Assembly (NCBI GenBank): GCA_003695215.1
Contig: RFIM01000070.1
Span: 1-24,167, forward strand
Length of the DNA stretch: 24,167 bases
Direction of reading: 5' to 3'
Source of the DNA: Chloroflexota bacterium
GTDB lineage: Bacteria > Chloroflexota > Anaerolineae > Aggregatilineales > UBA2796
The translations under genes and the position numbers were made by a program. Position 1 is the stretch's first letter, and each line of letters opens with the position of its first letter. This document shows positions 1-8,364 of this stretch, one piece after another. The notes under the pieces are model-generated. The model saw only the letters and a list, made by a program, of their open reading frames with translations. It did not search any database and was not told the DNA's origin.

Positions 1-2
1 TG

Positions 3-3000
3 ATCGCTCAGCCGCCTTTCTACGGCGTGCCTGAGTCCATTGTGGCTATGTATCGCATCTCCATTGCTGAAGGCAGCATCGGCGCTGTGCTTTACCAAAC
101 GCGCGAGTGGTGGTATTCCAACGCCGTGCTGAGTGACGAAATCGTGCGTGAGGCAGGCTTGAAAAGCCTGGCCGAAGCCGTTGGCGTTCACACAACAGCT
201 TTGGTGCAAATGCGCGTTGGCAATCGGCGCTTCGGCGTGATTCAGGTCGCCAATAAGCGCGATGGCAAAGGCTTCACTGAAAATGACATGCGCTTGCTGA
301 GCGTTTTCGCCTCCCAAGCGGCTATCGTGGTGGAAAACGCGCGCCTGTACGATGAAGAACATCGCCGCTCGGAAGAGCTTGGCGGCTTGCAGCAGGTCAG
401 CCAAGCCATTGGCGTCTTGCGCTCGGCCGATGAGATGTACGGCTACCTGAACGAGCAGATCGCCAAGCTGATGAATTGCCAAATGTGCGGCATCCTGCTC
501 TACGATCCGAGTCTCGGTCAATTGGTCAGCCATCCGCCATTCTACGGCGTGGATGACGATAAGATTCGCCACTACCGCATTCCCATCACACCTGGCACCA
601 ATTTTTACCGCATTTACAACGAGAGCGATTATTGGATCAGCAACGATCTGCGCGCTGATCCGATGCTGCGCGATAGCGGCTTGGATAAACTGGCCACCCT
701 GGTCGGTGTGCGCCAAACCATGATGGTGCCGTTGATCATCGGCGGCAGGCGCCTGGGCGTGGTGCAAGTCTCCAATCGCTTGGATGGCGTTGAGTTCACT
801 GAGGAGCATGCGCGTGTCCTCTCGATCATTGCAGCGCAGGCGGCTATGATCATCGAGAATGCGCGCCTCTACCGTGAAATGCGCGAACGCACGGATGAAT
901 CCGAAGGCCTGCGCCGCATCGCTGAGATCGCCGCTAGCAACTTGCCGCTTGAAGAGATCATCCCGGCCGTTGTGCGCGAGACCGCTGCGATGTTCGGCTG
1001 CGAAATCTGCACGGTTGGCGTGCTGGACGATCAAAGCAGCGCCTTGGTCGTCCCGCCCGAGTACACTGTCGGCTTAACAGGCCTGCGAGAGCCTGTCATC
1101 TTCGATACGTACCGCCCAGGCTTTCAAAACAGCGTCGCGCTCTCGCAGCGGCCGTTCCTCAGCAACAACTTGCGAGCGGATTCGCGCCTGCTGCCTGCCT
1201 ACCGCGAAATTGCCGAGCGCTTCGGCTTCAACAGCGCTGCGCAAGTGCCGCTCTCAGTTCAGGAGCGCAGCTTCGGCGAGCTAACCATTGCTAGCCGCGG
1301 CACTCGTGAATTCACTGAAGACGATCTCCACTTGCTCCAGACCATTGGCGTGCAGTTGGCAGCTGCTGTAGACCGTCAGAAGCTCTATCAGGTAACTGAC
1401 GCTGACCTGCGCCAACGCATCCTTGAGATGGATGCGCTGACGCGCATCAGCAACGAGCAGAACAGCACTACAGAGTTCGAGCGCATCATCACGGTCATTC
1501 GCAATGAGATACAACGCACGCTCGTCATCCCATTCGTGAGCATCGCCTTCTTCGAGCCCAGAGAGCGCTGGTCAGCGCCGAATGCCCCTGCCATTCGCGT
1601 GCGTTACGGTCAAGCGCGCGCGCTGCCTGCGCTAGCGCCGATTGAGCAGGCTGCTTTTGAGCGCCGCGAGCCGATCTTCGTCGCCGATTATAGCGCCGTC
1701 AGCCTTGCCGCTGAGCCGCCCGAGATGCGCAGCGCCATCGCCGCGCCCATCACCTATAGCGGCGAGATCGTCGGCATGCTGCACCTAGCCACGCCTGAGC
1801 TTGAGCGCCTGAGCGCCCAAACGCTCGATTTCGTCAAGACTATCATCAGCCAGATCGCCATCAGCATCGGCAATGAGGAGCGCTATCGCGATCAGCTGGA
1901 TCGCGCCGAGCTGCTCAAGCAGCGCACTGAGCAGCTCAACCAGCTCTTTGAGATCGGACGCATGGTCAATAGCGGCGAGCCGATTGAAGATGTATTAGAG
2001 GTCGTGGCGCATGCCATCAGCGAGACCATCGGCTTCGATATCGTCATGATCAGCCTTGTAGATAGGCGGATGCAAGGCACGCGCCGCATTGCCCAATCAG
2101 GCCTGCCGCTCCAGAAGTGGGAAGAAGCGCGCCGCGTGAGCGTGCCGCTCAACCGCCTTGAACAGCTCTTCAAGCCCGACTTTCGGATCAGCAACTCTTA
2201 CTTCATCCCTGCAGAGCAGCAGAATCGCCAACAGCTCGACATCTCTTTTGTGGAGGTGACGCCGAGCGAAACGCCGCGCACGGGCCCTAACGCTTGGCGC
2301 CCTGAGGATTTGCTGCTGGTGCCATTGCGCAGCGCTGACGGCGAGTTGATCGGCGTGATCAGCGTGGATGAGCCGCGCAACGGCTTGCGCCCGAATTTGC
2401 GAACGATCGAAGCGCTGGAGACTTTCGCCTATCAGGCAGCGTTCGCCATTGAGAACTACAATCTCCTGCGCGCCTACGAAGCCGAAGCAGAGGCGACGCG
2501 GCGCGAGCGCGATCGCTTGGAGCAGCTTTACCTGGCCACCAATGAAATGCAGCGCGCACCAGACGTGCCGACGCGTCTCGCCGTCATTGCAGAGAGCATT
2601 CGTGCCTTAGGCTGGGGCCGCGTCGCCGTCACCTTGCGCGATGAAAATTTTGAGCCGCTGGAGACGGCTTTGGCGGGCTTCACGCCTGAGGAGGCCGAGA
2701 AATTCAAGCGCCACTTGTTGCCTGGCGCTGTTTGGGCGCAGCGCATCGCTGACCCTGAGCTGCGCAACTATCGCGTCGGCAGTGCCTATTACCTGCGCTA
2801 TAGCGATCCGTGGGTGACGGAGAACAAGCTGATCGCCGGCGTTGTGGGCACAAATGAAGAAGGCGCCTTCAGCGAAGTGGCCACGCTGCGCTTGCCCGCG
2901 CTCTCGCCACGTCCGAGCGAGCAGTGGCATCCGCTCGACACGCTTTACCTGCCGCTTTACGGCCTGGATCGCTCGCGCTTGATTGGCATCATCACCCTTG

Positions 3001-6000
3001 ACTCGCCTGCAGATGGCTTGGCGCCGACTGAGAGCTCGCTGCGGCCGATTGAGCTGTTCTCGGCCCAAGCGGCTGCCTCGCTAGAGAACGTGCGGCTCTA
3101 TCAAGATATCGCCCGCGCTGCCCAGCAAGAGACGCGCATTAACGAGCTGATGGAGACCGTCACCAGCACGCTTGACCTTGACGAGATCATCGCAGGCGTG
3201 GCCAACGGCTTCCAGCAGATGATCGCTTTCACGCGCATGAACATCGCCTTGCTGCGCGAGGATAACGCGAGCTTTGAAGTGCGCCGTGCTACCATCACGC
3301 CACGCGGCGAGGTGCGCGTGAACCCTGTGCCAAGCCTGCCTGTGGAAAATACTGCGCTCGGCCTGGCAGTCAGCGAGCCGATGCCAAAGCTGTACGATTT
3401 GACCGATCCTGAGCAAGTGGCAGGCTTTGATGATTTACGCCTGTGGCGCGATCTAGGCGAGCGCACAGCGCTGGTCGTGCCGATGATCGCCGGCGGGCGC
3501 GCCATTGGCGCCATCCACATGGGCAGCGAGTTGAGCCAGGCCTTCGGCTTCCGCGAGCAGCTCGAGTTCGTCTCACGCATCGCCAACCTGACCGCTGTGG
3601 CGCTTGAGAACGCGCAGCTGCTGCGCCAAACTATCGATCGCGAACGCTTCTCAGTCGCGCTCAGCCGTGTTGGGCAGTCGGTCAACGCCATGCTCAACAT
3701 GAATCAGATTCTCGACACTATCTGCGCCGAAGCGCTTGACATCCTGAACGTTGATGGCGTCTACGTCTGGCTTGTCGAAGGCGATCAGCAAATCGGCGTG
3801 ATCGGGCGCGGCTTGAACGCCGAGCAATTCAGCGGCCTGCGCTTGGCTTTGAGCGACTCAACGCTACCAAGCGCGCGCGCCATTCAGACGCTTCAACCTG
3901 TCACGCTCAACGCGATCGATCAAGCCGATCCGCTCTATGCTGCCGAGATCGGCCTCGGCCTGCCGATCAGCACCTTGCTCTCAGTGCCGCTCCTGCGCGA
4001 GCAACAAGCTATTGGCGCGCTCACCTTCATCAAGACTGATCCTAAGCCGCCTTTCACTGGCAATGACATTGAGAAAGCGACTGCCTTCGCCATCCAGGCC
4101 TCGGTCGCCATTCAAAATGCGCAGCTCTATCAAGAGACGCTCGGGCTGACGTCCTTCAACCAAGCCATCATTCAATCCATTCAGCAGGGCATCATCGTGG
4201 TCGATAAGGCGCTGACTATCCGCACTGTGAATGCCTTCATGCAGCGCACCTTCGGCTGGGACGCCCAAGCCGCTAGCGGGCAGCCGCTCTTCGCTTATCG
4301 GCCTGCGCTCGAGCCGATCTTGGCAGCGCCTTTGGCCCAAATGCTGCAGACAGGCGAGCCGCAATCCCTGCTGGATATACGCCTGCCTGATGTTGCCGAT
4401 GCGCGCATCGGCAACTACTACCTATATCCGCTCCAGGAAGGCGATGCCATCAGCGGTAGTGTGATCCTGGTTGAAGATGTGACCGAGCGCGCTGCCCTTG
4501 AAGAAGATGTGGCGCGCCGCGCTGCGCAACTAGCGACCCTGACCGAGATTTCAGGCCAGCTGACCACAGTCTTGGAGCTAGAAGCGCTGACGCAGCTGGT
4601 CTTTGAGCAATTGGCGCGCATCCTTGAGTTCGATCGGGCCACGCTCTGGTTGCGGCGAGGCGGCAAGCTGGTCATTCAAGCGGCGCGCGGCTTTGGCGAT
4701 GACGCAGCGCTGATCGGCATTGAAGCCGATATCGCCGACTCCGATCTGTTCCGTGAGATCGCCTCGCGCGGGCAAGTGCTGAATATTCCCGATATTCGTG
4801 AAGATTCGCGCTTCCCAATGAGCCTTGAGCAGCCAACTCGCTCTTGGCTGGGCGTCTCGCTTGTCTCGCGCGGCAGCCTGATCGGCCTGTTAGTGCTAGA
4901 GAAGTATGACGTTGCCTTCTTCACGCCAACTATGGAGCAGCTGGCGCTCACCTATGCCAACCAAGTGGCAGTCGCTTTTGAGAACGCTCAGCTCTTCCAG
5001 CGCCAGCGCCAAATTGCAGGCGAGACTGAAGCGCTCTATCGTGAAGCGGCAGCGCGCGCTCAAGAGCTGGATCAGCAAGCCAAGCGCCTCTCGCTGCTCT
5101 ATCGCGTCTCCAATGCGCTTACACAGACGCTTGACCTGGAAGATATCTTCGACGTCGCCCTGCGCGAATTGCAGGAGATGCTCGGCACGGATCACGGCAT
5201 CGCCTACATCTTCGATCTGCAAGAGCAGGTTGCCAAGCCGATCATCGAACAGCCGCGTAATGTCGAGCCGCCCGATCGGCGCGATCAGCTGCCGCTTGAA
5301 GGGCAGCCGCTGATCGCCGATGCGCGCCTTTCGCTCTTCCCAGTGGCTATCGGGGATGTCGGCCGCGATGCGCGCGCGCCAATTGTGCCGAGCAGCCTTG
5401 CCAATCAGCGCGTCCTCTCGCAGGTATTAGTGCCGTTGGCACTCGGCGGGCAGTGTATCGGCGTGATGATCTTCAGCGCCGTCAGCCATGCGATCGCCTT
5501 CCGCCCGGACCAGCTGGAAGTGGCACAGACTATCGCCTCGCAGACGGCAATCGCCATTCAGAACGCCAACTTGCTCGAACAATCTTTTGCCCGCACGCGC
5601 GAGCTTGAGACGCTCTTCGAAGCCACGCAGTCCATTTCCGCCACCCTCGATTTTGAGCAGGTGCTGCGCAACATCGCCATCCAGATGATCGTGGCAGTGC
5701 AGGCGGATGGCTGCAAGATCAGCACGTGGCATCCTGATAGCCGCGCGCTGATCGTCAATCATGAGCAGCTAGCCTTGCAGAATGTGCCTGTAGATGCGCC
5801 TGAGACGTACTACGATCTGGCTGACTATCCCACGCTAGAGCGCGCCTTGCAGACGCGCCAGACAATCCTGCTGCGCGCCTCTGACGCGCATCTCTCCGAA
5901 GCTGAGCGCGCTATGCTCTCGCGGCGCAACGCCGCTTACCTGCTCGCCTTGCCGATGATCGTGCGCGAGCAGGCTATTGGTCTGATCGTCCTTGAGATTC

Positions 6001-8309
6001 ACGATCCACTGCGCACCTTCAGCGGCACTGAAGTCCGCTTGGCGCGCACGCTCGCCGCTCAAGCTGCTGTTGCCATTGAAAATGCCAGCTTGCAGCGCGA
6101 GACCGCCGCTAAGCTGCAAGAGCTGTTCAATCTCAGCCAGCTCTCAACAGCCTTGGCAGCTACCATTGAGGAAGAGGAAGTCTTTGAGATCGCCCGTCAG
6201 CGCTTCCCAGATTTGGTGACGGCTGAGTCGTTCCTCGTGGCGGTCATCAGCCCTGACCAAACCCAGATCACCTATCCGATTGCGCTGCGCAATGGCGAGC
6301 AGCTGGCTTTGCCGCCACAGCCTATGAGCCGCGATGAAGTCGCCTTTGTGATGGCGAGCCGCAGCACGCAACGCCTCATCGGCGATGAAGTAGCGCGTGT
6401 GCTAGGCGAATATGCTAGCGCGCTTGGCTTTGCCGAGACGCGCGCTTTCATCGGCGTGCCGCTGATCGCCTCTGATCAAGTCATGGGCGCGCTGATCGCC
6501 GCTGACTCGCAGAACGCGCAGGCCTTCACGCTTAACGATCAGCGCGTCTTGGAGACGGTCGGATCACAGTTGGCAACGGCGCTGCAGAATGCGCGGCTCT
6601 TTGCGCAGGCGCGGCGCTTCGCCGCTGAGCTGGAACGCGCTGTGCAGGAGCGCACGCAAGAGCTGCAACGCGAGCGCGACGCGCTCAATTTCCTCTACAG
6701 CCTGACTGCTGAGCTGACTTCGAGCCTGAATGTCGAGATGACGCTAGGCCGCGCGCTGCAGAAGCTGGTTGAGGCAGTTGGCGCCGACATGGGCGCTATC
6801 CTGAGCATCGATAATCTCTCCGATAGCCTAGTAGTGCGCGCTCAGGTCAACATGCCCTACCGCGAAGGCGAGGCAATGGGCTACACGCAACACGAAGGTT
6901 TGGCCGGCTGGGTGATTCAGGCCAAGCAGCCTGTGATCATCGCCGATGTGCAGCAGGATTACCGCTGGGTGCGCCTGAGCGAAGCTGATAGCGAGCCGCG
7001 TGCTGCGATCGTGGCCTTGCTAGAGGCCAGCGAGGAAGTTCAAGGCGTGATCATGCTTTTCAGCCGCACGCCGAACCGTTTCTCGGCCAATCAACTGCCT
7101 TCAGTGATGGCCGCTGCCACGCAGATCGCCAATGCGCTCAACAACGCCGATCTGTATGCGCTAATCCGTGAGCAGGCAGAGCGGCTCGGCGCAATGGTGC
7201 GCCGTGAGCAGGTGGATAGCACCAAGAATCTCGCCATTGTCGAGTCCATCGCTGATGGCGTCATGGTCGCCAATCAAGATGGCGATATCACACAGTTCAA
7301 CAGCGCTGCTGAGCGTATCCTCGGCCTGCCGCGCCAGCAAGTCATCGGCAGCCACATCAGCGCGCTCTCAGGCCTGTACACGGCTGTTGGCGGCCAGAAC
7401 TGGCTTGAGGCAGTCCAGCAATGGACAGCCGATCCGACCTCGCACAAGCCCGGCGATGAGTTGCGCGCCGAGATCACGCTCGAGAGCGGCAAAGTTGTCA
7501 GCGTGATCCTCTCGCCTGTGAACATGGGCGATCAGTTCTTGGGCACGGTCTCGGTCTTCCGCGATATCACGCGCGAGATCGAAGTCGACCGCATGAAAAC
7601 AGAATTCGTGGCGACGGTCAGCCATGAGTTGCGCACGCCGATGACCTCGATCAAGGGCTATGCCGATTTGCTGCTGCTCGGCGCCGCGGGCCCGCTCAAT
7701 GAAGCGCAGGCGCGCTACCTCAGCACAATCAAGACCAATGCTGACAAGCTCTCGATCTTGGTCAACGAGCTGCTGGATATCTCGCGCATTGATCGCGGCG
7801 TGGTCAAGCTGAATTTGCAGGCCGTCAACTTTGAGGAAGTGCTGGAGATGACCAAACGGCACCTGGCAGAGCGCATCCGCAACGAGCGCAAAGCCATGAC
7901 CGTTGAGACAGATGTGCCGCCCGATCTGCCTTTGTTGTACGCCGACTTCGATAAACTAGCGCAGATCATGACGCACTTGGCCAACAACGCCTTCAATTAC
8001 ACGCGCCCTGAAGGCAGGATCACCATCCGCGCGCGCGCCGAAGGCGACTCAGTTGTCATCAGCGTCCAGGATACGGGCGTCGGCATTCCGCCTGAGAAGC
8101 AAGCGAGCATCTGGCAGCGCTTCTTCCGCGATGAAGATGAGCGCCTTGTGATCGAAAGCTCAGGCGCAGGCTTAGGCTTGCCCATCGCCAGAGAATACGT
8201 GCAGATGCACAAGGGCGAAATCTGGCTTGAGAGCCAAGTCGGCGTTGGCTCAACTTTCTATGTGCGCTTGCCCGCTTTCAGCGCTGCTGATGACGAGAGC
8301 GAAGAATGA
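3..8309 (+). CDS. Giant multi-GAF/PAS sensor histidine kinase (5' end outside window)
   Basis: This is a histidine kinase that should sense ligands through its GAF and PAS domains and autophosphorylate a conserved His. The frame is open to the left edge. The first GTG in frame (27) lies inside a GAF domain: codons 3-26 read IAQPPFYG, matching SHPPFYG in the next repeat, so the real start is upstream. Thirteen GAF units are visible, each ending in an ENARLY-like helix (near 350, 870, 1385, 1885, 2465, 3100, 3620, 4130, 4995, 5575, 6095, 6600 and 7155). PAS domains lie at about 4140-4510 and 7218-7590. The HisKA H-box SHELRTP has its His at 7623-7625. The HATPase has an N-box near 7960-8010, a G1 box DTGVGIP (Asp at 8070-8072) and GAGLGLP. 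Coiled linkers join the GAF units. I see no membrane segment in this part and no receiver domain. The ligands are unknown. Confidence 0.93.
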   Translation: MAQPPFYGVPESIVAMYRISIAEGSIGAVLYQTREWWYSNAVLSDEIVREAGLKSLAEAVGVHTTALVQMRVGNRRFGVIQVANKRDGKGFTENDMRLLSVFASQAAIVVENARLYDEEHRRSEELGGLQQVSQAIGVLRSADEMYGYLNEQIAKLMNCQMCGILLYDPSLGQLVSHPPFYGVDDDKIRHYRIPITPGTNFYRIYNESDYWISNDLRADPMLRDSGLDKLATLVGVRQTMMVPLIIGGRRLGVVQVSNRLDGVEFTEEHARVLSIIAAQAAMIIENARLYREMRERTDESEGLRRIAEIAASNLPLEEIIPAVVRETAAMFGCEICTVGVLDDQSSALVVPPEYTVGLTGLREPVIFDTYRPGFQNSVALSQRPFLSNNLRADSRLLPAYREIAERFGFNSAAQVPLSVQERSFGELTIASRGTREFTEDDLHLLQTIGVQLAAAVDRQKLYQVTDADLRQRILEMDALTRISNEQNSTTEFERIITVIRNEIQRTLVIPFVSIAFFEPRERWSAPNAPAIRVRYGQARALPALAPIEQAAFERREPIFVADYSAVSLAAEPPEMRSAIAAPITYSGEIVGMLHLATPELERLSAQTLDFVKTIISQIAISIGNEERYRDQLDRAELLKQRTEQLNQLFEIGRMVNSGEPIEDVLEVVAHAISETIGFDIVMISLVDRRMQGTRRIAQSGLPLQKWEEARRVSVPLNRLEQLFKPDFRISNSYFIPAEQQNRQQLDISFVEVTPSETPRTGPNAWRPEDLLLVPLRSADGELIGVISVDEPRNGLRPNLRTIEALETFAYQAAFAIENYNLLRAYEAEAEATRRERDRLEQLYLATNEMQRAPDVPTRLAVIAESIRALGWGRVAVTLRDENFEPLETALAGFTPEEAEKFKRHLLPGAVWAQRIADPELRNYRVGSAYYLRYSDPWVTENKLIAGVVGTNEEGAFSEVATLRLPALSPRPSEQWHPLDTLYLPLYGLDRSRLIGIITLDSPADGLAPTESSLRPIELFSAQAAASLENVRLYQDIARAAQQETRINELMETVTSTLDLDEIIAGVANGFQQMIAFTRMNIALLREDNASFEVRRATITPRGEVRVNPVPSLPVENTALGLAVSEPMPKLYDLTDPEQVAGFDDLRLWRDLGERTALVVPMIAGGRAIGAIHMGSELSQAFGFREQLEFVSRIANLTAVALENAQLLRQTIDRERFSVALSRVGQSVNAMLNMNQILDTICAEALDILNVDGVYVWLVEGDQQIGVIGRGLNAEQFSGLRLALSDSTLPSARAIQTLQPVTLNAIDQADPLYAAEIGLGLPISTLLSVPLLREQQAIGALTFIKTDPKPPFTGNDIEKATAFAIQASVAIQNAQLYQETLGLTSFNQAIIQSIQQGIIVVDKALTIRTVNAFMQRTFGWDAQAASGQPLFAYRPALEPILAAPLAQMLQTGEPQSLLDIRLPDVADARIGNYYLYPLQEGDAISGSVILVEDVTERAALEEDVARRAAQLATLTEISGQLTTVLELEALTQLVFEQLARILEFDRATLWLRRGGKLVIQAARGFGDDAALIGIEADIADSDLFREIASRGQVLNIPDIREDSRFPMSLEQPTRSWLGVSLVSRGSLIGLLVLEKYDVAFFTPTMEQLALTYANQVAVAFENAQLFQRQRQIAGETEALYREAAARAQELDQQAKRLSLLYRVSNALTQTLDLEDIFDVALRELQEMLGTDHGIAYIFDLQEQVAKPIIEQPRNVEPPDRRDQLPLEGQPLIADARLSLFPVAIGDVGRDARAPIVPSSLANQRVLSQVLVPLALGGQCIGVMIFSAVSHAIAFRPDQLEVAQTIASQTAIAIQNANLLEQSFARTRELETLFEATQSISATLDFEQVLRNIAIQMIVAVQADGCKISTWHPDSRALIVNHEQLALQNVPVDAPETYYDLADYPTLERALQTRQTILLRASDAHLSEAERAMLSRRNAAYLLALPMIVREQAIGLIVLEIHDPLRTFSGTEVRLARTLAAQAAVAIENASLQRETAAKLQELFNLSQLSTALAATIEEEEVFEIARQRFPDLVTAESFLVAVISPDQTQITYPIALRNGEQLALPPQPMSRDEVAFVMASRSTQRLIGDEVARVLGEYASALGFAETRAFIGVPLIASDQVMGALIAADSQNAQAFTLNDQRVLETVGSQLATALQNARLFAQARRFAAELERAVQERTQELQRERDALNFLYSLTAELTSSLNVEMTLGRALQKLVEAVGADMGAILSIDNLSDSLVVRAQVNMPYREGEAMGYTQHEGLAGWVIQAKQPVIIADVQQDYRWVRLSEADSEPRAAIVALLEASEEVQGVIMLFSRTPNRFSANQLPSVMAAATQIANALNNADLYALIREQAERLGAMVRREQVDSTKNLAIVESIADGVMVANQDGDITQFNSAAERILGLPRQQVIGSHISALSGLYTAVGGQNWLEAVQQWTADPTSHKPGDELRAEITLESGKVVSVILSPVNMGDQFLGTVSVFRDITREIEVDRMKTEFVATVSHELRTPMTSIKGYADLLLLGAAGPLNEAQARYLSTIKTNADKLSILVNELLDISRIDRGVVKLNLQAVNFEEVLEMTKRHLAERIRNERKAMTVETDVPPDLPLLYADFDKLAQIMTHLANNAFNYTRPEGRITIRARAEGDSVVISVQDTGVGIPPEKQASIWQRFFRDEDERLVIESSGAGLGLPIAREYVQMHKGEIWLESQVGVGSTFYVRLPAFSAADDESEE

Positions 8310-8318
8310 GCAGCACAA

Positions 8319-8343
8319 AGGAGCGCTCGGCCTGAGCGCTCCT
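8319..8343. terminator. Hairpin between convergent kinase and rpoB genes
   Basis: A perfect 10-bp inverted repeat, AGGAGCGCTC (8319-8328) and GAGCGCTCCT (8334-8343), encloses a 5-base loop. It sits in the 55-base gap between two converging stop codons. Neither side has a real T-run: only a short TTT follows on the minus strand. It could serve as a bidirectional transcription stop or as a 3'-end-protecting hairpin for both messages. Confidence 0.6.
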
Positions 8344-8364
8344 GCTCTGTAAGGCGTATGCCGA

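Noticed and set aside
27..29. GTG as the start of the giant kinase gene
   Set aside because: It lies inside a GAF domain whose preceding residues (IAQPPFYG) match the same place in the next repeat, and the frame stays open to the window edge.
3..8309. Phytochrome-type bilin-binding GAF domains
   Set aside because: Some units carry Cys (for example NCQMCGIL and GCEICTVG), but the phytochrome-specific chromophore motif and PHY domain are absent, and the Cys are not shared among units.
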